Of a stretch of 64,000 bases of DNA, positions 17,694 to 27,477 are shown piece by piece. Made by a program: the position numbers and the translations under genes. This stretch comes from Rhabdochlamydiaceae bacterium (GTDB lineage: Bacteria > Chlamydiota > Chlamydiia > Chlamydiales > Rhabdochlamydiaceae): the NCBI GenBank assembly GCA_019745395.1, contig JAIETG010000015.1, positions 1 through 64,000 on the forward strand, written 5' to 3'. Position 1 is the first letter of the stretch. The number at the start of each line of letters is the position of its first letter. The notes beneath the pieces are model-generated. The model saw only the letters and a program-made list of their open reading frames with translations, did no database searches and was not told the DNA's origin.

Positions 17694-18371
17694 TTAATTT
17701 TTCTGATGCAAAAATAGCTCCGCCTTTCCCCAAGGATAGATGGCTTCCCAAGAAGAGAGGAGAGAAAAATCCGATATATATTCTGTAATAGGAAAACTGA
17801 CCGTTACAAGTTTTGCTTTGGAAGGCATCTTTTGTAAAGCAACGCAAGCTTTAAGAAGATCTTGCTCGTCTAAACAAAGTCCGTAGAAATAAAAAAACGT
17901 TCCTAAATGCATAGGAAACGAACACATCTCCTGACAGAAAAATTGTACTTTAGGCTGTATTTGAGAAATTTTTTCTCCTTGCTGACAAAAAAAAGGAATC
18001 TGTTCCACGCCAATAGCATCAGCATTCCATACGGTCGAAGCAAAGAGAACTCCCCGCCCCCTTCCGCAGCCTAGATCTACAAACCGATCTTGAGAAGTAA
18101 GTCCTCCTAGAGAAAACATCTGATGAAAAACAGTAAGAGGAGTCTCTCCATAAGCATCTACACAAGAGGCCCCCTGCGATTTTAAAAACTGTTTGCAAAT
18201 CGTGTAAGGGTTTTTAAAACGGTAGAGCTTTTTAAGGAGTTGGTCAACTACTACAAATGCATTATGCGAATAAAACTGTTTCCTTACTTTTCTTTCTTCC
18301 CGAAAAGAAAACAAAAACACTTTGGGAGTCATCCAAAAGGTAAGAAAGAAAAAAGAAAAGATGGATTTCAC
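17694..18371 (-). CDS. SAM-dependent methyltransferase, class I fold
   Basis: The sequence FVDLGCGRGRGVLFAS is a class I S-adenosylmethionine binding motif, followed by an acidic residue in the second strand (GVEQIPFF). I choose the GTG at 18371, which overlaps the TGA of pfp (GTGA) and has GGA upstream; a TTG at 18410 has no ribosome site. The resulting 225-residue protein has a hydrophobic N-terminal stretch that could be a membrane anchor. The substrate is unknown. Motif I also resembles Dot1-like enzymes, but that is weak. Translation is coupled to pfp. Confidence 0.7.
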   Translation of the reverse strand: MKSIFSFFFLTFWMTPKVFLFSFREERKVRKQFYSHNAFVVVDQLLKKLYRFKNPYTICKQFLKSQGASCVDAYGETPLTVFHQMFSLGGLTSQDRFVDLGCGRGRGVLFASTVWNADAIGVEQIPFFCQQGEKISQIQPKVQFFCQEMCSFPMHLGTFFYFYGLCLDEQDLLKACVALQKMPSKAKLVTVSFPITEYISDFSLLSSWEAIYPWGKAELFLHQKN

Positions 18372-19963
18372 GAGTTTTCCAGCTGTAAAGACAAAGGAGG
18401 AGCGTAGCAAACAGAAACATCCCCCTCAAATTGCATAGGTCCCGGGAATGTGTAATGATCTTCTTTTTTCCATGCATCTCTTTGTTTCACGAAACTTTTA
18501 AAGGCTTTGCCTTCTAAAGAAACAAGAGCTTTGGCCAATACCGGTTTTTCTTTACCCTTACGGATTTCTGTATGCATTAAAGAGGCAAAAGGAACGGCCC
18601 CAATGCTCCAATTGGCAATAGGTTCGTGAAGATTGGAAACAAAGCACATATAACCAGATAGCTTATGAATGGCTCCTATTGCTGCAACATAGCCCAAAGT
18701 ATAGCAATAGCTCGCATCAAAGTTTGAGGGAAAAGCCGCCCGCCCTTCATATCCGAAAAAATGGGTCAGTGGATGAAATGCAACTTGTTTGTGCTTTTGC
18801 ATCTCTATCGATACAAGTTCTGCTAAGAGTCTTTCGGTTTCAATTAAAGAGACTTGCACATTTCCATGAGAATCACGTGTCAAAAGAAGTTGCTTTTGAA
18901 TAGATGAGGGAAGTAAAGAAAAACAAGCAGAAGACTCTTGTGACAGCTTTTGTATGGCTTCATCTTCCGAAAGATCTTTTTGCGCTAGAAGGATGTTAAG
19001 TTCCTGGATCAAACGACTCATCTCAGGGATCCACTCGATCAATCCTTCTGGTATGAGAATAACACCGTAAGACTTTCCGATAGCTGACCTTTCTAAAATG
19101 AGCGTGCAAAGCTCTGATACCACCTGCTGCAAAGTCATTTTTTTTGCAGCAACTTCTTCTGCAATGAACGCATAGTTGGGATGGGTTAAAAGAGCGCACT
19201 CTAAAGCAATATGGGAAGCAGTTCTTCCCATGAGACGCACAAAATGGTAATATTTTTTCGCAGATAGCGCATCTCTTGCCAAATTACCAATAAGCTCTGC
19301 ATAGACTTTTGAGGCCGTATCAAATCCAAAAGAGATCGGTACATACTCGTTTTTCAAATCTCCATCGATCGTCTTTGGAATTCCGATAACGCAAGTAGCG
19401 CACTTTTCTTGATGAAAATACTCCGTTAGTAAAGCAGCATTTGTATTGGAATCATCCCCTCCAATAATGACAAGAGCATCTAAAGAGAGCTTTTGACAGG
19501 TAACCTTTGCCTGTTCAAATTGCTCGATCGTTTCGATCTTGGTCCTTCCCGATCCTAAAAGATCAAAACCACCAGTATTGAGAAATTTTTCCATTTCTTC
19601 TTTAGAAATAATGCGGCTTTTGCCCTTTAAAATTCCAGCAGGGCCTTCTAAAAATCCAATGAGCTCATTTTCAGCGCTAAGAGTTTGGAGTGCATCAAAA
19701 AGACCTGCTATCACGTTGTGTCCCCCTGGAGCCTGACCACCAGAAAATACAACACCTATTTTCATAGGACGTAGAGATGGCAAAGAACCTTTTGCTCCAC
19801 GCATTAAAGAAAGAGTGCTTCCAAAGGGAAAAAGAGGAAGCAATTCTTTTTTAAAGGGGATTTTATGAGAATCCTCGTGCAGAGTGTAAGACGTAATATC
19901 TAGTAAACAAGGAGGAAGAAAAGGATGAAAACGGGTTCTCAACAACTCTAAAGGGCTTTGCAT
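18368..19963 (-). CDS. pfp: pyrophosphate--fructose-6-phosphate 1-phosphotransferase
   Basis: The 531-residue protein is of the long PPi-dependent phosphofructokinase class. GVVFSGGQAPGGHNVI (about residues 70-85) is the phosphate-binding loop, IIGGDDSNTNAA (about residues 162-173) carries the GGDDS in place of the GGDGS of ATP enzymes, PKTIDGDL (about residues 198-205) holds the catalytic aspartate, and MGRTASHIALECAL follows. It converts fructose 6-phosphate and PPi to fructose 1,6-bisphosphate, reversibly, in the cytoplasm. Chlamydiae use this enzyme instead of ATP-PFK. AAGG precedes the ATG. The methyltransferase gene overlaps its end by 4 bases. Confidence 0.92.
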   Translation of the reverse strand: MQSPLELLRTRFHPFLPPCLLDITSYTLHEDSHKIPFKKELLPLFPFGSTLSLMRGAKGSLPSLRPMKIGVVFSGGQAPGGHNVIAGLFDALQTLSAENELIGFLEGPAGILKGKSRIISKEEMEKFLNTGGFDLLGSGRTKIETIEQFEQAKVTCQKLSLDALVIIGGDDSNTNAALLTEYFHQEKCATCVIGIPKTIDGDLKNEYVPISFGFDTASKVYAELIGNLARDALSAKKYYHFVRLMGRTASHIALECALLTHPNYAFIAEEVAAKKMTLQQVVSELCTLILERSAIGKSYGVILIPEGLIEWIPEMSRLIQELNILLAQKDLSEDEAIQKLSQESSACFSLLPSSIQKQLLLTRDSHGNVQVSLIETERLLAELVSIEMQKHKQVAFHPLTHFFGYEGRAAFPSNFDASYCYTLGYVAAIGAIHKLSGYMCFVSNLHEPIANWSIGAVPFASLMHTEIRKGKEKPVLAKALVSLEGKAFKSFVKQRDAWKKEDHYTFPGPMQFEGDVSVCYAPPLSLQLENS

Positions 19964-20216
19964 AACTTACCTTGGTTAGAAAAAAGCCAAGGTATAAGAT
20001 CTAGGATTTTTTTAGCGAGAATTAACATTTTAAATAGAATCAGAAAAGCTTCGACAAGTCGTCTTCCCCAAAAACTTCTACAAAATATATTATAAAAAAT
20101 TGCAAACATCTAAATTATTTTTAGAACTCTTATGATAAAAAACTTCATCTTCAGTTTCGGTTGATTTAAAAACTTAAAAAACATAAAATCAACAGCAAAA
20201 TACATCAAGGGTGTTA

Positions 20217-21125
20217 ATGAGGACTGTAATAACAAACATATACAACAATAATACATGCACTGGATCTTCTTTTAATTATTTTGCAAATAAAATATGTCCA
20301 GTACCGAAAATATATTCTGAATTTCTTGAACTCGTGCTTATTAATAGCAAAGACGCTGTGCGGTCGATTATAAATGACAAGAAGTACTTTTGCATGCAAG
20401 ATCCAGAAAAGCCTGAGGGTAACGGCGTGTGTATAAGCCTTTTTCAATTAAAGAGAGAGGGGGTTAGACCACAAAGTCTTTCTTCAGAAATATCGACAAA
20501 TGTAATACATAATTTCAAGAAAGAGTCATTTACATGCACCCCTCCTGTAGGAGATCAAGATTCTATATGCTCACCCATTATCCCCCAGGTAAAACAGCCT
20601 ACAGATCTTACACTTAAACTCAATCTTTCTTGTTTAGCAAAGCCAATGGATTCCCTTTCTATTCGCTACCAGGATTTTATTCAATGTCCTGCAGAAGAAT
20701 CTTGTCCGCTTCCTCCAACTTGTGAAATTCGAAAACCGGTTTATGGAAATATATCAGAATTTCCTACGTTTCTACCGGAAGAAAAGACAACTACAGAAAA
20801 TTCTCAAACAACAACAGATCTTAAAATAGAAAAAACAGTACAAAACTTGGTTAACAACCATTCTTTGTTTCCTTGGGTCGCTGGAATCGTTGTCGTGGCA
20901 GGCGTTTCTTACATAGCTTATAAGTATTTGCAGGCAGAAGCTCCAGCTCCTACAAAAAAAATAAAGCTTACTTCCAAGTTTCCAATAACCAAACATCCAA
21001 TAGAGCAAAAAACAAAATCAACTCCGCCACCTGCTTGGCAATCCGCTTTATTAGGGATTCAAAACGTTTACAAGACTCGATGGAACAAATCCATCAATAC
21101 GTATAACAGATTTTTTTCACATTGA
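20217..21125 (+). CDS. hypothetical single-pass membrane protein, candidate effector
   Basis: I choose the ATG at 20217, seven bases after AAGG; a GTG at 20211 is too close to that site. The 302-residue protein has a cysteine- and proline-rich first 200 residues with no known motif, a single membrane helix (PWVAGIVVVAGVSYIAYKY, about residues 220-238) and a basic proline/threonine-rich tail of about 60 residues. No relative recognised. Placement among other unrecognised genes and the late single helix suit a secreted host-membrane protein, as inference only. Confidence 0.65.
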   Translation: MRTVITNIYNNNTCTGSSFNYFANKICPVPKIYSEFLELVLINSKDAVRSIINDKKYFCMQDPEKPEGNGVCISLFQLKREGVRPQSLSSEISTNVIHNFKKESFTCTPPVGDQDSICSPIIPQVKQPTDLTLKLNLSCLAKPMDSLSIRYQDFIQCPAEESCPLPPTCEIRKPVYGNISEFPTFLPEEKTTTENSQTTTDLKIEKTVQNLVNNHSLFPWVAGIVVVAGVSYIAYKYLQAEAPAPTKKIKLTSKFPITKHPIEQKTKSTPPPAWQSALLGIQNVYKTRWNKSINTYNRFFSH

Positions 21126-21210
21126 GCTCGATTGCTGCGCAACTTAATTACGCATCGACTGACTTAAATAAAATTTAAAACATTATAAACCAACAACAAG
21201 GAACATGTTA

Positions 21211-22008
21211 ATGATCAACTCTAGCAATTTAACAAGCAGCGCTTTAAATTATTGTCCGATAACCCCAAGTCAAACAGTAAATATGGGCAGTTTAGATCAA
21301 GCTAGCCAATTGTTTTCGCAGATGAAATTCAACTTTCCAACCAAAACCCCATTACTTCTCATCGCGCCCCCAGCAAGTGGTCCTTCTATCCAATCTTCAA
21401 ACGCAGCTCCTTTAGATGCTTTCAAAAAAGCACTTTGGCCTGCAGCTCTTTTTTCTGATCTGGCAGCTTCCTTTACTACTCCTGTGATTTCTTTTGCTAC
21501 TCCAGCGGTTTCTTTCAACTACATGCAGAATCCTGAAATTCGCGCATTAGTTACAGCTTTACAGAGAACAACAGCTCAAGTTCGTGAGGGCGTAGAGAGT
21601 GTGAGACAGCAAGAAGAAATCCTTGAAGCCGAAACGCAAGAAATTGCAACACAAGAAAAAAAACTTGTTTTAATGGAAAATGAGCTGGCGAAAGCAGAAC
21701 CAACTCGAACTGCAGCTCAAAATGCGTTCAGTAAAATGTGGGCAAAGACAGAGCAAAAATCCAATTCTCAAATTGCAGTTGTTTCTAAAGAAGAAGTGTT
21801 CGCTCTAAAAACAGAAGTAACAGCAAGAAGAGAAAAGCTTTCCGAGAAAACAGAGTTGCTGAAGAATCAAAAGGTAGAAATTTCTGCAAATCAAGCGAAA
21901 ATGAAAGAATTGCAAGCGGCACTCAAGCTAAAAATTGAGGCCAATGAACAAAAGATTGCAAAGCAAAGAGCTGCATTAGCTGATTTAGAAAGCCTTTTAG
22001 CTGACTAA
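21211..22008 (+). CDS. hypothetical coiled-coil protein
   Basis: The ATG at 21211 lies seven bases after AAGGAA; the ATG at 21205 is too close to it. In the 265-residue product, residues 1-70 are serine- and proline-rich, residues 75-105 contain a weakly hydrophobic region with the near-repeat VISFATPAVSF, and residues 120-265 form an almost unbroken coiled coil (Q, E, K, A-rich heptads). No enzymatic motif. It follows the previous gene by 85 bases and ends before a strong terminator. Candidate secreted or structural coiled-coil protein. Confidence 0.65.
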   Translation: MINSSNLTSSALNYCPITPSQTVNMGSLDQASQLFSQMKFNFPTKTPLLLIAPPASGPSIQSSNAAPLDAFKKALWPAALFSDLAASFTTPVISFATPAVSFNYMQNPEIRALVTALQRTTAQVREGVESVRQQEEILEAETQEIATQEKKLVLMENELAKAEPTRTAAQNAFSKMWAKTEQKSNSQIAVVSKEEVFALKTEVTARREKLSEKTELLKNQKVEISANQAKMKELQAALKLKIEANEQKIAKQRAALADLESLLAD

Positions 22009-22030
22009 ATTTTGCCATTTATATCAAAAA

Positions 22031-22065
22031 CAACCTGCAGCCGTAAGGCTGTAGGTTGCCTTTTT
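22031..22065 (+). terminator. rho-independent terminator
   Basis: CAACCTGCAGCC and GGCTGTAGGTTG form a 12-base stem with one mismatch and a GTAA loop, followed by CCTTTTT, 22 bases after the stop of the coiled-coil gene. Confidence 0.85.
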
Positions 22066-22133
22066 CCCAGCAACGCACACATCACTTCTCGACGACCTCT
22101 TTTGGGCTAAATCGATTTCACCTTAAAAAAGTA

Positions 22134-22345
22134 TCAGATAGTTAAAAACTCTTTAACAATGGCAATTTCATATGGAAAAGCTTGATCTGCCAAATACATA
22201 GCACCTAGACGCTTTAGAAATATCTTAACGAAAGCTGCTTAGGTCTTAAAAAGCGAAACGTCAAGCCAGACTTTAATCGACACAACTCTTTGATAATCAT
22301 AGAAATGAACTCGCTCGCAATTATGTTACCCGCTTGTAACAAATC
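22134..22345 (-). pseudogene. possible decayed coding remnant
   Basis: The gap 22066-22467 has no convincing intact gene. On the minus strand two consecutive open stretches read like protein: NIIASEFISMIIKELCRLK to LRPKQLSLRYF (stop at 22214-22216), then in another frame RLGAMYLADQAFPYEIA to a stop at 22134-22136. This could be the end of a gene broken by a frameshift near 22215. I recognise no family, and chance open frames are possible. Confidence 0.2.
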
Positions 22346-22467
22346 CACTTTATTAGCAAAAATTGGACGTTTACAATTAATTAACACAAAAACAAAAAAA
22401 CACGCTTCAAAACAATCACTTAATGATGTAAAATCATTAAATTACAACACTACATTTAAAATAAAAA

Positions 22468-24066
22468 ATGCAAATCGCAACAAGTCAATTATTTAGCTTT
22501 TTAAATAAAAACTTTAAAACCACACATCACTCTAGACCGGGCCTGGATTCAATAACCCAAATAGCTTTAGTCACTATTTCAGTTATAGTGTCCTCCAGGT
22601 ACTTATATTCCTATATGAATGAATATTTCACATCAAAACCTGCTGTCACAAATCCCCCGTCTAGCCCTTCCTCAAAAATTGTCCATATACTGCGTGAAAA
22701 TGGAGTTCATTTAGAGGAAGATGCAGAAGAAAATTCAAACATTTTCATTTGTTCGAATAAAAGCTTTGCGCATATTGATAAAGTAGCTCAAAAACTGCCA
22801 GAACATCAACAAAGAAGACTTGGATATTTTTACTACTCCCCTGAAAAAAGATCGATTTGTTGTGACTTCAGCAGTGATTATGGCATTGCGTACCCTAAAG
22901 GCTCAGAAATCGGTTCTCTACTAAAAGCTTCTCGAAGCAGATTCGTGGAAGAACATCCTCCCCTTTTACTTACTAATGGATCTTATTGTTCTGAGAAAGA
23001 ATTTATTGAACATCCTCTTTTTAGAAATACTTTAGAAAAATACAGCGTCTTTCGAGAATTATGCAGGATTAGCTCAGAATCACATTTTGAAGAAGATTAC
23101 CAATATTTTTTAACCGTTATTCGATCTGATAATACAAGATGGGCAGAAGCATATCGCTCGTACCCTTCAGATCTTGCTTATACCTCTCTTTATGCTTATT
23201 TGAATGGAGACATAACTAAAGAAGAGCTTTTTATTGTACATATGCTCGCCTCTGCTTTTCTGGAATCTGCAAATTCAGCAGATTACGTTGTTCTTTCTCA
23301 AGAAAACGTCAGAGCTCATCTACAAGAGTATGACTACCTTTCAGAGCAAAATATTTCACAAAATTTTTATTGTTTACGAAATTTAGATAAAAAATCTCTC
23401 ATTGAAAAAACAGCCATTTTTTATCAATCAAGACAAGATGGCGACCTTGCAGCTTATTCCACTATAACAAGCCAAGGAGGAGCTAACCCTCCGGGAGTAA
23501 AAAATTTAAGGGGTTATGAGCAAAGCCCTTTGGTTGAAATCTTTTTTTTCCCTCCCTGGCTTTGTAAACGTCTTTACTCAGAATTGTATCCGAACCATTC
23601 TCCCCCAGTAGAACACGAGGAATTTTTTGGATATAGAGCTAGAGTAGATGACCTTATTTCAGGAAGACCCATTTCTTACGCTTCCCCTTTATTCTATCTT
23701 CCAAATGCTCATAATATAAAGGGAACTCAACTTAGCGTTACAGCTCACGACATACTATATCATTGTTTGCTAGATTGGCAGCATCCTCATACACATAACC
23801 TCATCAAGTTAGGGCAAAAAACAAAAAGTTTTGGGCGAGAAAACCTAGAGCTTATTGTTAATATATTAGACCGTCCCTTAATCGGCTCGTCTTTAGACCA
23901 AGATACCAATATAGCCGATCACATAAAAAAATATTCTTTCATAATCAAAAAGCTTTCAGAAAAAAAACAGGCAATGTTTTTCGTTTATTGTAAGGAGGTC
24001 TTTGGGGAGTCTGTTATAGATAAAATATTCTCAACAGAGCATTTTGAGCAGAAATTTCGCCCTTAA
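22468..24066 (+). CDS. hypothetical protein with N-terminal membrane helix
   Basis: The 532-residue protein has a hydrophobic segment at about residues 31-48 and then a long soluble region with no motif I recognise. No clear ribosome binding site precedes the ATG. Its last three codons and stop lie inside a 112-bp copy of the sdaA 3' end (24052-24163), so the present C terminus was created or trimmed by that duplication. The protein may therefore be a truncated version of a longer ancestor. Accessory, lineage-specific gene. Confidence 0.6.
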   Translation: MQIATSQLFSFLNKNFKTTHHSRPGLDSITQIALVTISVIVSSRYLYSYMNEYFTSKPAVTNPPSSPSSKIVHILRENGVHLEEDAEENSNIFICSNKSFAHIDKVAQKLPEHQQRRLGYFYYSPEKRSICCDFSSDYGIAYPKGSEIGSLLKASRSRFVEEHPPLLLTNGSYCSEKEFIEHPLFRNTLEKYSVFRELCRISSESHFEEDYQYFLTVIRSDNTRWAEAYRSYPSDLAYTSLYAYLNGDITKEELFIVHMLASAFLESANSADYVVLSQENVRAHLQEYDYLSEQNISQNFYCLRNLDKKSLIEKTAIFYQSRQDGDLAAYSTITSQGGANPPGVKNLRGYEQSPLVEIFFFPPWLCKRLYSELYPNHSPPVEHEEFFGYRARVDDLISGRPISYASPLFYLPNAHNIKGTQLSVTAHDILYHCLLDWQHPHTHNLIKLGQKTKSFGRENLELIVNILDRPLIGSSLDQDTNIADHIKKYSFIIKKLSEKKQAMFFVYCKEVFGESVIDKIFSTEHFEQKFRP

Positions 24067-24163
24067 CAGGCAGGATGCGTTACAGGGACATGGATAGCAA
24101 GGCCTCCTTCAGAGGTCTCTTTATAGATGCTATTCATGTCTTCTCCAGTTTGCTTCATCGAAG
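24052..24163 (+). repeat. duplicated 3' end of sdaA, copy 1
   Basis: Bases 24052-24163 match 24927-25038 at constant offset 875 with one mismatch (T/C at 24154). The second copy is the authentic 3' end of the L-serine dehydratase gene; this one supplies the stop codon of the upstream plus-strand gene. Direct orientation. Confidence 0.95.
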
Positions 24164-24189
24164 TTTGTTCTGTGCCGTCAGTTGCTTTA

Positions 24190-24522
24190 CTATCCAGCAG
24201 CCCCAAAAAATGTCAGGGCAATTCCTGCTGTCATTGTTGCAAGTCCCCAATAATTAGCTAGAGATGTAGCAGATTGCATGCCTAGTTCAATAAATATTTC
24301 TTTTGCAAGAAACATAGGCAATGAACTCGCTAGAAGTATAGCCCCTCTACCCATAGCCACACTCCTTCGATCTCCAAATTTAATCAGGTCGTTTCCTGTC
24401 TTAATAAAAACAGTTCCCACTGCGACAGTCAAGACACCGTGAAACGCTAAACGAGCAGGTGTTGGAAGCGAGTCTCCGATCGCAGTAAGGACTCTGTTTA
24501 ACGACTTGTTAGATACACCCAT
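24190..24522 (-). CDS. small hydrophobic membrane protein
   Basis: The 110-residue protein has two to three membrane segments (about residues 25-47, 58-75 and 88-108) and no known motif. AAAGGA lies six bases before the ATG, supporting translation. It sits between the two copies of the sdaA end repeat, with its stop only 27 bases from copy 1. It could be an inclusion-membrane type protein. Confidence 0.55.
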   Translation of the reverse strand: MGVSNKSLNRVLTAIGDSLPTPARLAFHGVLTVAVGTVFIKTGNDLIKFGDRRSVAMGRGAILLASSLPMFLAKEIFIELGMQSATSLANYWGLATMTAGIALTFFGAAG

Positions 24523-24926
24523 ATATTCCTTTATTGCTTGTTAATTTTAGTTTTTTATTTACACTTATTCGATCTGTTATCAACAGATAAGAGGAATACT
24601 AGAGGAGTACGAGGAACTGAGGAGAAACAGGGATGTATGCCTTTTTCTGGGTATGTAGCCCGTACTGAACGCTTGTAGTATTCCCTTCCAACGGTTGTAA
24701 TCCTAACGTACTTTCCCACTGTAATGTCATAAAATAATATATTTAAATCATATTATACAGATTTTATAAATTGCCAGTCAATTTAAAGTTTAAACTCGAC
24801 AGAATACTCTATCTTTATTCAATGTTGAATTGTTTGATTATTAGCACTTTATAAGAATAGAGGTTTTTTGTTAAAAAAATTAAAGGATTTTCAGTAAAGA
24901 GTTTTGCTAAAAACCTGTTTTAACAA
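24523..24926. other. 404-bp stretch without a clear gene
   Basis: AT-rich. The minus strand holds one short frame of 43 codons (24599-24730) beginning MTLQWESTLGLQPLEG, with no ribosome binding site; I cannot say whether it is a gene remnant or chance. The promoter of the 24190 gene should lie near 24540-24600. No RNA gene or repeat seen apart from the flanking sdaA duplication. Confidence 0.3.
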
Positions 24927-25038
24927 AAATTTCGCCCTTAACAGGCAGGATGCGTTACAGGGACATGGATAGCAAGGCCTCCTTCAGAGGTCTCTTTATA
25001 GATGCTATTCATGTCTTCTCCAGTTTGCCTCATCGAAG
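24927..25038 (+). repeat. 3' end of sdaA, copy 2 (parent copy)
   Basis: Parent of the copy at 24052-24163. It contains the sdaA stop codon (24938-24940 on the minus strand) and the last 33 codons. Confidence 0.95.
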
Positions 25039-26353
25039 CAATCACTTGGTCTAAAGTGACTCTATAGCCGGTTTTATTGTTCATTGCTAAACGATATGCA
25101 TTGATCGCTTTGATAGCCCCCATCGTGTTTCTTTCGATACAAGGGATTTGAACAAGCCCTCCTACCGGATCACATGTAAGCCCTAAATTGTGCTCCATGC
25201 CAATTTCTGCTGCATTTTCTATTTGAAAAGTAGTTCCCCCTAAAGCTGCAACAAGTCCCCCTGCTGCCATAGAGCATGCTACACCAACTTCTCCTTGACA
25301 TCCCATTTCTGCCGCAGAAAGTGAGGCTCCTTCTTTATATAAAATTCCAATGGCAGCAGCGGTTAAGAAAAAGCGATAGATTCCCTCTTTCGTAGGATTT
25401 TTAGTAAATCGATCATAGTAGTGCAACACAGCGGGAATGATGCCAGAAGCTCCATTGGTCGGAGCTGTTACAACTTTTCCTCCTGCTGCATTTTCTTCAT
25501 TGACGGCAAGAGCGTATAAACTTACCCAGTCAAAAATTTCAGAAGGATCTTCTAGTTCTTTTTTTTGAGATAGGTCTCGATGTAATAAGGCTGCTCTTCT
25601 CGCAACATTCAAGCCACCTGGAAGGATCCCTTCTTGAGAACACCCTCTTTCCACGCATCCTTTCATTACCTCCCAAATATGCCAAATCCCCTCATAGACC
25701 TCTTCTTCCGATCTCCAGGTTTTTTCGTTAGCTAGCATAATCTCGCTAATAGAAAGTCCCGTTTTTTGACAATGCTCTAGAAGTTGGGCTCCGGTATGGA
25801 ATGGATAGGGGATTTCTGCGGTTGCCTCGCTTTCTTTTTTTTCTGAGGAAAACACTTCTTCATGGTCTACGACAAACCCACCGCCAACAGAGTAGAAAAT
25901 TTTTGAAAAAATCTCTTCTCCTTGAGCATTATAGGCTTTGCATTTCATGGCATTGGAGTGGAATGGAAGTCTTTTGCCTTTTAAAAATAAAAGGTCTTGA
26001 GCAACAGAAAAGGAAATAAAATGGCTGCCAAGCAGCTTTAAAGCCCCTTCCTTGCGAATATTTTCTATTTTAGCGCTAACCGTGTCAGGATCGATTAATT
26101 CTGGTTTTTCTCCTATAAGCCCCAATAAAATAGCGATATCCGTAGCATGTCCATGACCTGTCATGGCCAAAGACCCGAAAAGCTCAACACTAACGCGGCT
26201 TACATTTTCTAATATACCTAGACTTTGCAAGATAGAAACAAATTGATGGGATGCTCTCATAGGTCCTACGGTATGAGAGCTCGAAGGACCGATTCCAATA
26301 GAAAATAACTGAAACAAACTGACTGGAATAAAATTCTTTTTAATCGAATTCAT
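24938..26353 (-). CDS. sdaA: L-serine dehydratase (iron-sulfur, single chain)
   Basis: The 471-residue protein (ATG at 26353; the frame extends to a TTG at 26365) begins with [21 protein letters not shown], the classic start of iron-sulfur L-serine dehydratases. It also has the [20 protein letters not shown] segment, [19 protein letters not shown], and [16 protein letters not shown], which provide the cysteines for the 4Fe-4S cluster. It deaminates serine to pyruvate and ammonia, feeding central carbon metabolism. Length fits the single-chain type (450-460). Its terminal 112 bp have been duplicated upstream of the small membrane-protein gene. Confidence 0.93.
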   Translation of the reverse strand: MNSIKKNFIPVSLFQLFSIGIGPSSSHTVGPMRASHQFVSILQSLGILENVSRVSVELFGSLAMTGHGHATDIAILLGLIGEKPELIDPDTVSAKIENIRKEGALKLLGSHFISFSVAQDLLFLKGKRLPFHSNAMKCKAYNAQGEEIFSKIFYSVGGGFVVDHEEVFSSEKKESEATAEIPYPFHTGAQLLEHCQKTGLSISEIMLANEKTWRSEEEVYEGIWHIWEVMKGCVERGCSQEGILPGGLNVARRAALLHRDLSQKKELEDPSEIFDWVSLYALAVNEENAAGGKVVTAPTNGASGIIPAVLHYYDRFTKNPTKEGIYRFFLTAAAIGILYKEGASLSAAEMGCQGEVGVACSMAAGGLVAALGGTTFQIENAAEIGMEHNLGLTCDPVGGLVQIPCIERNTMGAIKAINAYRLAMNNKTGYRVTLDQVIASMRQTGEDMNSIYKETSEGGLAIHVPVTHPAC

Positions 26354-26444
26354 TTTCAATTCCAATAAAAACTAACAACTTACATTTTACATCATTTTAA
26401 CCAAAAAATCAACTAGTCAATATTTAATATGTTTTTTAATTCAA

Positions 26445-26945
26445 CTACACAAAATCTTCTAATTGATCACCAAATAGAGAGCCTTCGTCTGATATATCTT
26501 CTTTTTGAACGTTCCACGTAAACTTGGAAAGGTCATATTGTTCTGCTAAATCTTGAAGTGCAAGATCTTTACTTGATAGAAAATCGCCCACTTTCTTGCC
26601 CGGCTGTAAGGAAGATGGATTCACAGCATATACCAATCTTTTCCTCGGATTGTCTTCTACATACTCAGTCGTTGATGGTACTGCAGCTTTCTTTTTAAGA
26701 AGCTGATCGTCCAATTGCTGACGAAATGAGAAAAAATAGTCAGATGGCTCCTGATGGGGTCTCAAGCTATTGCTAGACTGCCGTTTAGAGACCTGTAAAG
26801 AAAGATAGTCAAGTTGCTCTTGGCCAGTACTCAAACGATCGCAGTCAAATCTCCTAACGGGCGGCAAAGAAAGGTAAGTTGATCGTTGCTGAACCTCTGG
26901 CAACGAGAAATAGATGGATTGTTGGCATTTCAGGTAAGTCGTCAT
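26445..26945 (-). CDS. C-terminal part of a frameshifted repeat protein
   Basis: The 166-residue frame overlaps the preceding one by 92 bases in another register. Its first part continues the same kind of repeat (SLPEVQQRSTYLSLPP, then QEQLDYLSLQ), and the repeat pattern is smooth if one base is skipped near 26918-26932. I think this is the second half of the gene starting at 27477, now separated by a one-base change. The ATG at 26945 has no ribosome binding site. The C-terminal 60 residues are acidic. No known domain. Confidence 0.45.
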   Translation of the reverse strand: MTTYLKCQQSIYFSLPEVQQRSTYLSLPPVRRFDCDRLSTGQEQLDYLSLQVSKRQSSNSLRPHQEPSDYFFSFRQQLDDQLLKKKAAVPSTTEYVEDNPRKRLVYAVNPSSLQPGKKVGDFLSSKDLALQDLAEQYDLSKFTWNVQKEDISDEGSLFGDQLEDFV

Positions 26946-27477
26946 AGATCTTTGGCTCTTTATTCGAAAATAAAAGATATTTTGACCTTAGTGCTTCAGG
27001 CAGATCATTACAAAGTTCCCGTTCTTCAGATGAAAGCAATAGATAATCATATCTAAGAGGTTTAGAACGGTCGTTACAGATCTTTTGTTCTTCCTTCGTA
27101 AGTAAGAGATATCTTGGCCGTAGTTGTTCAGATAAAGCATCGCAAATCTTTTGTTCTTCTTTCCTAAGTAAGAGATACTTTGATCTTAGCTCTTTAGATA
27201 GAGAATCACGGACCTTTCTTCCTGTTGCTGATAATAACTTTCTATTCAAAACAACATCGATCTGTTGTTCTACAGTTCCTTCCTCTAAAGGCAGAGCAAA
27301 GACTGAGTTGTTGAGAGAAGAGCTTGCAGTAGTGCTAGTTATTTGTTTCAACATCTTCTCAGAAGCTAAATTCTCAACAGCTTGATTCAAAATTTCCCTC
27401 TCCGTAGGTCTAGAAGCGCTAGAGCTTTCCTGATTTAAGAGGAGATTTACAGAATCTGAATTTAATTTAACGTTCAT
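26854..27477 (-). CDS. N-terminal part of a frameshifted repeat protein
   Basis: The 207-residue frame has a serine-rich N terminus and then at least four repeats of about 24 residues with the pattern LR.(K/R)YLLL..EEQKICNDL. The last repeat runs into unrelated residues (IHLFLVARG) to a stop, whereas the +1 frame carries the repeats on. GAGG lies just before the ATG. Natural frameshift, sequencing error or programmed slippage are all possible; no classic slippery heptamer is visible. Unknown function; helical repeats of this type occur in effectors. Confidence 0.5.
   Translation of the reverse strand: MNVKLNSDSVNLLLNQESSSASRPTEREILNQAVENLASEKMLKQITSTTASSSLNNSVFALPLEEGTVEQQIDVVLNRKLLSATGRKVRDSLSKELRSKYLLLRKEEQKICDALSEQLRPRYLLLTKEEQKICNDRSKPLRYDYLLLSSEERELCNDLPEALRSKYLLFSNKEPKIYDDLPEMPTIHLFLVARGSATINLPFFAAR

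Noticed and set aside
22290-22496. 68-residue plus-strand frame
   Set aside because: No ribosome binding site, compositionally like non-coding AT-rich DNA, and it overlaps the start of the 22468 gene.
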